From Rhodocyclaceae bacterium (GTDB lineage Bacteria > Pseudomonadota > Gammaproteobacteria > Burkholderiales > Rhodocyclaceae), in the NCBI GenBank assembly GCA_023383815.1, contig JAHDYG010000009.1, positions 62,001-126,000 of the forward strand: 64,000 nucleotides of DNA, given 5' to 3'. A program made the position numbers and the translations under genes. Below the pieces are notes generated by a model that was not told the DNA's origin, made no database searches, and was given only the letters and a program-made list of their open reading frames with translations. Each line of letters opens with the position of its first letter. Within the stretch, counting starts at the first letter, position 1. Positions 45,481-52,705 of the stretch are shown here, one piece after another.

Positions 45481-46095
45481 TCAGCCTGGCAGGCCGTTGC
45501 GGATCAGGCCGACCGCAACGCCCTCGATCACGAGGCTCTGGCGCCGGGTGTCGACCACGATCGGCTGGAAATCCGGATTGGCCGGCAGCAGGCGGACTTC
45601 CGCCCCCTTGCGGGTAAAGGTCTTCACGGTGACTTCGTCCTCGACCCGGGCGACGACGATCTGGCCGCTGCGGGCCTCGCCCGTGCGATGCACGACGAGG
45701 AGATCCCCGTCGAGAATGCCGGCATCGCGCATGCTCATGCCGTACACGCGCAGGAGGTAATCTGGGCGTGGGGAAAAGAGGGTCGGATCCACCGGGTGGC
45801 GGGCTTCGATCTGCTCGACCGCGAGAATGGGTGAGCCGGCCGCGACCCGGCCGACGAGCGGCAGGCCGGTGCCCTCGGGCAGGCGGATGCCGCGCGCGCG
45901 TCCCTCATCGATCCGGATCGCTCCTTTCGCGGCCAGAGCCCGGAGATGGGCCTCGGCCGCGTTCGGTGAGCGGAATCCGAAGGCGGTGCAGATTTCCGCC
46001 CGCGTCGGCGGGCGCCCCTCGGCTTCGAGCGTGTCGCGGATGAACTGCAGGATCTCGGTCTGGCGCGGGGTCAGGTTCCGGTCGTCTGGGGGCAT
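45481..46095 (-). CDS. lexA: LexA repressor
   Basis: A 204-residue SOS repressor with an N-terminal winged helix ([35 protein letters not shown]), the self-cleavage Ala-Gly in RVAAGSPI, the catalytic Ser in [10 protein letters not shown] and the Lys in [10 protein letters not shown]. The ATG at 46095 has AAGGA upstream; the longer ORF to 46191 reads into the operator. A perfect LexA box lies 53 bp upstream, so the gene is autoregulated. It leads the imuA-imuB operon. Confidence 0.96.
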   Translation of the reverse strand: MPPDDRNLTPRQTEILQFIRDTLEAEGRPPTRAEICTAFGFRSPNAAEAHLRALAAKGAIRIDEGRARGIRLPEGTGLPLVGRVAAGSPILAVEQIEARHPVDPTLFSPRPDYLLRVYGMSMRDAGILDGDLLVVHRTGEARSGQIVVARVEDEVTVKTFTRKGAEVRLLPANPDFQPIVVDTRRQSLVIEGVAVGLIRNGLPG

Positions 46096-46147
46096 CGAGG
46101 TGTCCTTTTTTCCCTGTGTGCGGCGGCGGGCAGCACGGCGTTGGATG

Positions 46148-46163
46148 CTGTCTATATTTACAG
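46148..46163 (-). promoter_or_regulatory. Perfect LexA box upstream of lexA
   Basis: CTGTCTATATTTACAG matches the CTGT-N8-ACAG SOS-box consensus exactly, with an AT-rich core. It lies 53-68 bases upstream of the lexA ATG and probably controls lexA-imuA-imuB. The divergent toxin gene starts 79 bp on its other side. Confidence 0.9.
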
Positions 46164-46215
46164 CTTTATGCTTTCCTTGCAAGTCGGACACGGAGTTTTG
46201 CCGTGCTTGTGACGT

Positions 46216-46229
46216 TACCTGAACAGGTA
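46216..46229 (+). promoter_or_regulatory. Palindromic operator of the HigBA-like module
   Basis: TACCTG-AA-CAGGTA is a perfect inverted repeat, with TATAAC (46228-46233) as a plausible -10 overlapping its right arm. The toxin ATG is 12 bases further on. Binding by the Xre antitoxin would shut off the promoter. Confidence 0.7.
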
Positions 46230-46241
46230 TAACATGCGCTC

Positions 46242-46619
46242 ATGGCCGACAAAGTGAAATCGCTCGAATGGATCGCAAGCAGCTACAAGGATCTGATGAC
46301 ATTGCCGCCTGACGTTCGCAGGCGCTTCGGCTACGCGTTGTCGCTGGCACAGATGGGCGATCACGATGACGCGGCGAAGGTGCTCAAGGGCTTCGGTGGT
46401 GCTGGCGTGCTGGAGGTTGTCGAAGACAATGTCGGCGGCACGTACCGGGCGGTCTACACGGTGAAGTTCGCGGAAGTGGTGTTCGTCCTGCACTGCTTCC
46501 AGAAAAAGAGCAAGAGCGGGATTGCCACGCCAAAGGTGGACATGGACATCATCCGCGCTCGGCTGAAGGTGGCCGAGGCAATGGCACAGGAGCTGCGAAA
46601 TGCAAAAACGAATCATTGA
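46242..46619 (+). CDS. HigB/RelE-like (phage Gp49 type) toxin
   Basis: A 125-residue RelE-superfamily protein. Its pieces SLEWIASSYKDLMTLPPDVRRRFGYAL, TYRAVYTV and VFVLHCFQKKSKSGI are those of the Gp49-like HigB family of mRNA-cleaving toxins that precede their antitoxin. The toxin-first order, the 20-bp overlap with the Xre gene and the palindromic operator support this. Base composition is slightly less GC-rich than that of the neighbours, consistent with acquisition. Confidence 0.88.
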   Translation: MADKVKSLEWIASSYKDLMTLPPDVRRRFGYALSLAQMGDHDDAAKVLKGFGGAGVLEVVEDNVGGTYRAVYTVKFAEVVFVLHCFQKKSKSGIATPKVDMDIIRARLKVAEAMAQELRNAKTNH

Positions 46620-46935
46620 AGGCGTCGAGGTTCAGCGCAGTTCGGGCAACGTCTTCGCCGACCTGGGACTGCCCGATGCCGAGAAGCTGAAGATCAAGAC
46701 CGGCCTGGTGATCGAGATCAGGAAGGCGATGCGGGTACTTGGCCTGACGCAACAAGCGGCGGCCAAGCGCATGGGCATCTCGCAACCGAAGGTGTCGGGC
46801 ATGATGCGGGGCGACTTCACCAATCTGTCCGAACGGAAACTGATGGATTGCCTGAACCGCCTCGGTTACGACATTGAAATCAAGGTGCGACCGGCAGCCG
46901 AGCCGATTGGGCATCTGACGCTCGCGACCGCCTGA
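46600..46935 (+). CDS. HigA-like Xre antitoxin
   Basis: A 111-residue helix-turn-helix protein (LGLTQQAAAKRMGISQPKVSG near residues 47-67, quoted in part) with a short C-terminal part containing LGYDIEIKV. It is encoded after and overlapping the toxin, the reverse of most TA operons but normal for HigBA. It should neutralise the toxin and repress the operon through the upstream palindrome. Confidence 0.88.
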   Translation: MQKRIIEGVEVQRSSGNVFADLGLPDAEKLKIKTGLVIEIRKAMRVLGLTQQAAAKRMGISQPKVSGMMRGDFTNLSERKLMDCLNRLGYDIEIKVRPAAEPIGHLTLATA

Positions 46936-47188
46936 CCGGCGGCACCACTGACCACTGGTGTTGCTGCGCAGGGAGCAAGCGCTGTGGCCGGAGGATTACG
47001 AGCGCAGGTTTCTGATCGAACGACCTTGAGCCGGCGCGCAAGCTGGTCTATTCCTTCAGAGAGCACTCCCCGATTCCAACGATAACAAGCCCCACAGGAG
47101 ACTGACCATGCCGCAACCCGCTGCCTTGCGCGCCGGTAGTGTTCGACCCGCCTCTCGGCTAGAATCGAGCCCACGTCAGGGAGGCTAC
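46936..47188 (+). other. Gap with gene-remnant-like sequence
   Basis: No complete gene is seen. In one frame a short run ending at 47027 reads REQALWPEDYERRFLIERP and then stops, which looks like a real protein tail rather than random sequence. At 47108 an ATG with a good AGGAG ribosome site opens in frame with bcp and would add 27 unlikely residues. The stretch may be scar sequence left by insertion of the HigBA module. Confidence 0.35.
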
Positions 47189-47701
47189 ATGGTCGAAATC
47201 GGGGACATCGCACCGCTCTTTTCCTTGCCGGATGCGGACATGGAGCTGTTCGATCTGGCCTCGGAGATCGGCCGTTCGCATGTCGTCCTGTATTTCTACC
47301 CGCGCGACAATACGCCGGGGTGCACGCTCCAGGCAGCCGATTTCAGCGATCACGAAGACGAGTTCGCCAAGTTCGACTGCATCGTCGTGGGCGTGAGCCC
47401 CGACGACTGCCTCACCCACGCCGAGTTCCGCGACCAGCACGGCCTTTCGGTGCGCCTGCTGTCGGACGAGGATACCGAAGTGTGCAGGATGTACGACGTC
47501 TGGCAGCCACGGGAAGTCGATGGCGCCAGGAAGATGGGGGTGATGCGCACGACCTTCATCATCGACAAACGGGGTATCGTACGCCACGTGTTCCGCAACG
47601 TATCACCGCGCGGGCACGCAGCCGAGGTATTCAAACTGATCAGGAATCTGGAATCGGAACATGCAAATGGAAATAGCCAAGAACACCGTCGTAACGCTTG
47701 A
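47189..47701 (+). CDS. bcp: Thiol peroxidase, Bcp-type peroxiredoxin
   Basis: A 170-residue peroxiredoxin that reduces peroxides in the cytoplasm. The peroxidatic cysteine sits in YPRDNTPGCTLQAADF (Cys about residue 45), and a conserved FIIDKRGIVRHVF block follows. The ATG at 47189 has GGGAGG six bases upstream and begins at the normal family position. A second well-placed start at 47108 would give a 197-residue product. The gene overlaps slyD by 41 bp, so the two are co-translated. Confidence 0.92.
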   Translation: MVEIGDIAPLFSLPDADMELFDLASEIGRSHVVLYFYPRDNTPGCTLQAADFSDHEDEFAKFDCIVVGVSPDDCLTHAEFRDQHGLSVRLLSDEDTEVCRMYDVWQPREVDGARKMGVMRTTFIIDKRGIVRHVFRNVSPRGHAAEVFKLIRNLESEHANGNSQEHRRNA

Positions 47702-48146
47702 GTACACGGTCCGCGACAGCGACGGAAACATGATCGACGACGGCGAACATCCGCTGGTCTACCTGCACGGTGGCTATGACGGCATCTTCCCGCTGCTCGA
47801 GGAGGCCCTGCACGGCAAGAAGGTCGGCGAGCGTTTCCAGGTCAAGCTGCAGCCCGAGGATGCCTTCGGCGACTACGATGAGGAACTGGTGCTGGTCGAG
47901 GAAGTCGGCCAGTTCCCGGAGAACATCGAGGTCGGCATGTCCTTCGAGCGCGTCACCGACGACGGTGAAGAGGATCTGGTCTACCGGATCACCGACATCG
48001 CCGACGGCAAGGTCGTGGTCGACGGCAATCATCCGCTCGCCGGCATCGCACTGATCTTCGATGGCAGCGTCGCCAGCGTGCGCGCAGCCAGCAAGGAAGA
48101 AATCACGCACGGCCACGTGCACGGCGAGGGTGGCCACCACCACTGA
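47661..48146 (+). CDS. slyD: SlyD-like FKBP peptidyl-prolyl isomerase
   Basis: A 161-residue FKBP-type prolyl isomerase/chaperone. The N-terminal FKBP half (VVTLEYTVRDSDGNMIDD, PLLEEALHGKKVGE) and the inserted IF chaperone domain (about 70-120) are clear. The tail is histidine-rich (HGHVHGEGGHHH), a metal-binding end like SlyD's. The start may be at 47661 or 47667 (MQMEIAKN). A strong terminator follows 22 bp after the stop. Confidence 0.93.
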   Translation: MQMEIAKNTVVTLEYTVRDSDGNMIDDGEHPLVYLHGGYDGIFPLLEEALHGKKVGERFQVKLQPEDAFGDYDEELVLVEEVGQFPENIEVGMSFERVTDDGEEDLVYRITDIADGKVVVDGNHPLAGIALIFDGSVASVRAASKEEITHGHVHGEGGHHH

Positions 48147-48167
48147 GCCCGGGTAAGGAAGGCAAGG

Positions 48168-48204
48168 CGGCGGATCCGGCCCGAAGCCGGTCCGCCGTTT
48201 TTTT
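48168..48204 (+). terminator. Rho-independent terminator after slyD
   Basis: The left arm CGGCGGATCCGGC (48168-48180) pairs with GCCGGTCCGCCG (48186-48197) with one bulged base, and seven T residues follow (48198-48204). It ends the bcp-slyD transcript just before the convergent GGDEF gene. Confidence 0.9.
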
Positions 48205-48227
48205 GTTCCTGCCGGCCGGGCGCCGTC

Positions 48228-50027
48228 TTACGAGTCGGTCGCGGTTATGGTCCGGTCGCGTCCTTCACGCTTGGCCCGGTACAGCGCGTAGTCCGCGCGC
48301 TCGATCAGGGAATCGAGCGCTTCGCCCGGGCGGTGCTGGGCCAGGCCGGCGCTGATCGTCACCCGGGTTCCGTCCAGACGTCCCTCGAACTGCAGCCGGC
48401 CCACGGCCTGGCGCACCCGCTCGGCGAAGGCCAGCGCCTCGTCCGGACCGCCACTGGCCAGAAACACCGCAAACTCCTCGCCGCCGAAGCGCACCGGGAT
48501 GTCCACGACGCGCGACTCGCTCGCGATCACTTCGGCGATGCGGCGCAGGACTTCATCGCCGCCCAGGTGACCGCAGCGGTCGTTGATCGACTTGAAGTGG
48601 TCGATGTCGAAGATCGCCAGGCCGAAGCTCGCATCGGGATTGCGCGCATGCATCGCGATCAGCCGTTCGGTCGCGTCGTCCATGTACAGTCGGGTGAAGA
48701 GGCCCGTCAGCGCGTCGCGGATCGACTGCTGGTAATAGCGTTTGCGGTCGCGTTCGAGCGACTGGTAGAGCAGCTCGCGTTCGATCGTGATCTGCAGCGG
48801 CTGCGTCGCCTGACGCACGATCGCCTCGATCTCGACCGTGAGGTCGGGCTTGCACGTGAAGTCGATGATGGCCATTCCGCGGACCTTGCCGCTGCGTTCA
48901 TCGCGAAACGGCACGATCAGCGCGTGGGTGCCGGCATCGGTTTCGAACAGCGTGTAGCCCTCGGGGTGCAGGTTGTCCCACTGCGCCGCTTCTCGTCCGA
49001 GCAGACGATCGACCTGAGCGGGAGGATGGGCGACGGTCGGCCGGAAGTGCGACAGCTCGGAAAAGCGCAGGCGCTCGCCGTCGGAACCGATCGCCCACAG
49101 CTCGATGCCGCGGATCTCGGGCAGTATGCGCCGCATGATCGCGAGAATCGCGGACAGGATGTCGCTCAGGTCACGGTACAGGATCACCGCCTGCGCGATG
49201 TCGCGCAGCACCTGGTTGAGCCGCGACAGGCGCAGCACGTCGACGTCGTCGCGGGCCGAGGCGAGCAGGCCGCAGTCGAGCGTCTTGAGCTTTTCGGTCA
49301 TGAAGCCGACGAGCGGCTCGGGGATGATCGAGCCGTGCTGCGGCGCGATCATCCGCACCGGATGGCGCTGGATCGCGAGCAGGCCGTGCTGCAGGATCTC
49401 GCGGCTGGGCAGGTAGTGTTCGTGGAACGGCCGCAGCGCCTCGAAGTAGCCTTCATCGCTGGCGACCAGGTTGAAGCCGTCGGTGAAGCCGCCGAACAGA
49501 TCGCTGGAAAACAGGATGCCGCTCGATTCATCGAAGCTGCAGAAGGCGCCCGGAAAGTGCAGGTAGGGCGTGAACACGAACTTCAGGCTGCGGCTTTCAA
49601 GCTGCAGCGTCCAGTGATTCCGCTCGACGAGCCAGAACGGGATCTTCCAGCCGTAGTGCTTGAGCAGCGCCGCCGCCCGCCAGTGCGTGACGATGCAGGC
49701 ATCGGGGCGCGTGACTTCATGGTCGAACAGGCTGATCGCGGAGACGATGTCCGGATCCGGATGATGGCAGATGAAGTAACGGATCGACGCGAAGGGCAGG
49801 ATGCTCTCGATCTTGCGCCGGGTTTCGGCGAAGGTCAGCGGAGAGCCCGGATCGATCAGGACCGACTGGTCTCCGTCTTCGATCAGGTAGGCGTGGCACT
49901 GGAAGGCGTCTCCATCCAGATGGCAGCCGACCCACCAGATTCGTGGGCCGATCTCGATCGCCTTGCCCGGATCGTGCGGCAAGTCGTCGATCGATTGTCT
50001 GACATCGGGCGTTAGCGGCATGTCCAT
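48228..50027 (-). CDS. Metallo-beta-lactamase-fold (ODP-like) GGDEF protein
   Basis: A 599-residue soluble protein. Residues about 20-260 form a flavodiiron-like MBL domain with ligand-type motifs YFICHHPDPD, FHFPGAFCS-like LHFPGAFCSFDE, SSDLFGG and PQHGSII. This is the pattern of ODP diiron oxygen sensors. A GAF-like middle region (about 280-420) and a GGDEF domain (RFGGEEF, I-site RVVD) follow. It could be a diguanylate cyclase switched by O2 or NO. An in-frame TTG at 50063 could lengthen it; ATGs at 50027 and 50021 are both possible. Confidence 0.87.
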   Translation of the reverse strand: MDMPLTPDVRQSIDDLPHDPGKAIEIGPRIWWVGCHLDGDAFQCHAYLIEDGDQSVLIDPGSPLTFAETRRKIESILPFASIRYFICHHPDPDIVSAISLFDHEVTRPDACIVTHWRAAALLKHYGWKIPFWLVERNHWTLQLESRSLKFVFTPYLHFPGAFCSFDESSGILFSSDLFGGFTDGFNLVASDEGYFEALRPFHEHYLPSREILQHGLLAIQRHPVRMIAPQHGSIIPEPLVGFMTEKLKTLDCGLLASARDDVDVLRLSRLNQVLRDIAQAVILYRDLSDILSAILAIMRRILPEIRGIELWAIGSDGERLRFSELSHFRPTVAHPPAQVDRLLGREAAQWDNLHPEGYTLFETDAGTHALIVPFRDERSGKVRGMAIIDFTCKPDLTVEIEAIVRQATQPLQITIERELLYQSLERDRKRYYQQSIRDALTGLFTRLYMDDATERLIAMHARNPDASFGLAIFDIDHFKSINDRCGHLGGDEVLRRIAEVIASESRVVDIPVRFGGEEFAVFLASGGPDEALAFAERVRQAVGRLQFEGRLDGTRVTISAGLAQHRPGEALDSLIERADYALYRAKREGRDRTITATDS

Positions 50028-50191
50028 TCCGGAAATTCGCGCAGCCGTGCATTCTGGAGACAAGCGATAACGCGGATCTTGATGAAAGTCAATGGATCCT
50101 CAGGTCGATCCCGCAAAGCGTGTGCCGGATCGATCTGCTCGGGGTCGATCTTCCGGAACATGCGGACGGGCGTGCGCCCGCCGCCGGAATC

Positions 50192-51442
50192 CTATTTGCG
50201 GCCGGAGCCGCGCAGGATGCGCGCCGCCTCCAGCGCGCCCCTGGGGTCGACGCCGTCGGGCACGACCAGCGTGTGGCCGGGTGGAATCCGGGCCTTGGCG
50301 CTCAACCCATTGATCTCGCGCAGCTGCGCGACCGAGAGCCCGTGCCGGCGCGCGACCGCGCCGAGATCCTCGCCGCGCTTGAGCTGGTAGGTCTTCCAGC
50401 GCTTGCCGCTCTTGCCGATCTGGTCGAGCCGCTGGCGAAACGGTTCGATGCGGTCGACCGGAACGTTGAGCGCCTGCCCGCTGGTGGTCACGACCGGGCG
50501 GTTGAATCCGGGGTTCAGGGCGATGAACTCCTCGACCGGCATTCCCGCCAGATCCGCCGCGGTCGCGAGATCCAGCCCGCGCGGTGCTTCGACGCTGGTG
50601 AAATGGCGGTCGTTGCGCACGTGCGGCAGTTCGATGTCGAACAGCTCCGGGTTCGCGACGATGTTCTTGAGCGCCTGCAGCTTGGGGATGTAGTTGCGCG
50701 GCTCGGCCGGCATCCTCAGATGTGCGTACTCGGCCGGCAGCCCTTCGGCGCGATTGCGCTCCAGTGCCCGTTTTACGGCGCCTTCGCCCCAGTTGTAAGA
50801 CGCGATCGCCAGGTGCCAGTCGCCGTGCATGTCGTAGATCAGTTGCAGGTAGTCGAGCGCAGCCCGGGTCGAGGCGATCACGTCGCGCCGCTCGTCGACC
50901 CATTTGTTCTGGGCGAGGTTGAAATTCTTCCCGGTCGAGGGGATGAACTGCCACAGCCCGGCGGCGCGCGAGGGCGATAGCGCGAGCGGGTTGTAGCTGC
51001 TTTCCACCATCGGCAGCAGCGCCAGTTCGGTCGGCATGCCGCGTTGCTCCAGCTCGTCGACGATGTGATAGAGGTAGAGCGATCCGCGTTCGAAGACCTG
51101 CTGCAGGAAGCGCGGCCGGTTCAGGTAGAAGATCTGCTTTTCGAGCACCAGCGGCGAATCGAGATCGGGCACCGCGAAGCCGCGCCGGATGCGGTCCCAG
51201 ATGTCGTTTGGCTTCCTCGTGAGATCGAGCTTGAGCACGCGGGCGGTCTCGCCCGGCAGTTCGAGCACCTGCTGCGGATCGAGCCGCAATCCTCCCACGC
51301 CCGGCGCTACCGCGGAGGCGCCCTCGAGGCTCGTCGCGGTGAGGTCGACCTGCAGCTCCGCGCCTTCCATGCCGGGCGTCACGGCCTGCGCACCTGGGCT
51401 CAGGACGAAGCTCGCGAGCAGGAGCAGGAGTCTCGAAGGCAC
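50192..51442 (-). CDS. mltD: Membrane-bound lytic transglycosylase D-like, SLT plus LysM
   Basis: A 416-residue cell-wall enzyme that cleaves peptidoglycan strands. It has a signal peptide (SRLLLLLASFVLSPGAQA), an SLT domain with the catalytic Glu in PMVESSYNPLALSPSRAAGL, GLWQFIPSTG and IASYNWGEG, then a C-terminal LysM (YQLKRGEDLGAVARRHG), with a weaker earlier LysM-like repeat. The start is a GTG at 51442 because it places the signal peptide at the N-terminus; no ATG is available nearby. The frame continues upstream antisense to other genes, which is not used. Confidence 0.92.
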   Translation of the reverse strand: MPSRLLLLLASFVLSPGAQAVTPGMEGAELQVDLTATSLEGASAVAPGVGGLRLDPQQVLELPGETARVLKLDLTRKPNDIWDRIRRGFAVPDLDSPLVLEKQIFYLNRPRFLQQVFERGSLYLYHIVDELEQRGMPTELALLPMVESSYNPLALSPSRAAGLWQFIPSTGKNFNLAQNKWVDERRDVIASTRAALDYLQLIYDMHGDWHLAIASYNWGEGAVKRALERNRAEGLPAEYAHLRMPAEPRNYIPKLQALKNIVANPELFDIELPHVRNDRHFTSVEAPRGLDLATAADLAGMPVEEFIALNPGFNRPVVTTSGQALNVPVDRIEPFRQRLDQIGKSGKRWKTYQLKRGEDLGAVARRHGLSVAQLREINGLSAKARIPPGHTLVVPDGVDPRGALEAARILRGSGRK

Positions 51443-51534
51443 GTGACCGGAACCTGAAGGTTGAGAAGGGGAAGGGATGTCGAGGCGCGAGTTTAACAGC
51501 CCCCCGGGCCGCGTCGCACGGCAGACCGCTTTGT

Positions 51535-51555
51535 CGCCCTGCGCAACGCAGGGCG
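51535..51555. repeat. Perfect hairpin in the mltD / REC-GGDEF divergent region
   Basis: CGCCCTGCG, loop CAA, CGCAGGGCG: 9-bp arms without mismatch. There is no T-run on either side, so it is not a standard terminator. It may be an operator, an mRNA hairpin or a REP-like unit. Confidence 0.7.
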
Positions 51556-51664
51556 TCGTATGGCGGCACACCCGCGCCGGTGTGGTGTTTTCTGACCGGC
51601 CGATCGCGGAAGTTGATACGATGGAGGCCGGTCGTTTTCCGCCATTGCTGCAACCGGTGCGTGC

Positions 51665-52651
51665 ATGAAGGTTCTGGTCATCGAAGATACCGTGACGAGC
51701 GCAACGCTCATCTGCCATCTCCTCGAAAAGATGGGGCTCGAACCGGTGCACGCGCGCGATGGGCAGGAGGGGATCGAGGCCTTCAAGCGTCTGCGGCCCG
51801 ATCTCGTGCTGCTCGACATCATCATGCCCGGCATGGACGGTTTCGAGGTTGCGCGGCGCATCCGCCAGCTCGAGAACGCCGGTGAATGGACGCCGATCAT
51901 CTTCCTGTCCGCCCGCACCAGCGACGACGATCTCGCGCTCGGGATCAGCGTCGGCGGCGACGACTACCTCGTCAAGCCCGTCTCCGAGATCGTCCTCAAG
52001 TCCAAGGTCCGCGCGATGCAGCGCATTGCACAGATGCGCTATTCGCTGCTCGTGCTCACGCGCAAGCTCGACGAGGCCAACCGCGAGCTCACCCGGCTGT
52101 CGGCCGCCGACGGCCTGACCGGCATCGCCAACCGCCGCTGCTACGATGAAACCCTGCTGCGCGAATGGCGCCGTTCGGTGCGCGAGCGCACGCCGATTTC
52201 GCTGCTCGTGGCCGATGTCGACCACTTCAAGCAGTACAACGACGGCTACGGACACCAGCTCGGCGACGACTGCCTGCGCGACGTCGCGCGCGTGCTCGAA
52301 GGCTGCCTGCGCCGCCCCACCGATCTCGTGGCCCGCTACGGCGGTGAGGAGTTCGCCGCCATCCTCCCGCAGACCGATGCGGCGGGCGCCCGGCGCGTGG
52401 CCGAAGCCATGCGCGCCGGCGTCGAGGCGGCGTGCCTGCCGCACGAATTCTCCTCGACCGGGCGGATCGTCACGGTCAGCGTCGGCGTGGCCACCGCCGT
52501 GCCCGACCGCGAAGACGAAGACGGCTACCGGCAGCTCTTGAGCCTCGCAGACCGCGCGCTCTATGCCGCCAAGCGCGCCGGGCGCAACCGCGTCGGAATC
52601 GCGGGGGAAGGGGATGCGGATGCGCCGGTGGCCCAGGGCACCGCGGTCTGA
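51665..52651 (+). CDS. REC-GGDEF response regulator (diguanylate cyclase)
   Basis: A 328-residue regulator. The receiver has VLVIEDT, a phospho-Asp in LLDIIMPGMDG and Lys in LVKPVS; the GGDEF domain has RYGGEEF with I-site RPTD. The layout is almost the same as that of the regulator at 33471, but no kinase gene is adjacent here. A weak AT-rich promoter region precedes it. The ATP-grasp fusion gene begins 55 bp downstream on the same strand. Confidence 0.93.
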   Translation: MKVLVIEDTVTSATLICHLLEKMGLEPVHARDGQEGIEAFKRLRPDLVLLDIIMPGMDGFEVARRIRQLENAGEWTPIIFLSARTSDDDLALGISVGGDDYLVKPVSEIVLKSKVRAMQRIAQMRYSLLVLTRKLDEANRELTRLSAADGLTGIANRRCYDETLLREWRRSVRERTPISLLVADVDHFKQYNDGYGHQLGDDCLRDVARVLEGCLRRPTDLVARYGGEEFAAILPQTDAAGARRVAEAMRAGVEAACLPHEFSSTGRIVTVSVGVATAVPDREDEDGYRQLLSLADRALYAAKRAGRNRVGIAGEGDADAPVAQGTAV

Positions 52652-52705
52652 GACCATGCTTTCCGGCGCCCGCTCGGGGCGTCGTCCTCCGGGGTGCCGG
52701 GGTTC

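Noticed and set aside
50167..50180. CGGGCG-TG-CGCCCG hairpin beyond mltD
   Set aside because: A two-base loop cannot form a stable hairpin of this size and no T-run follows on either strand, so it is not called a terminator.
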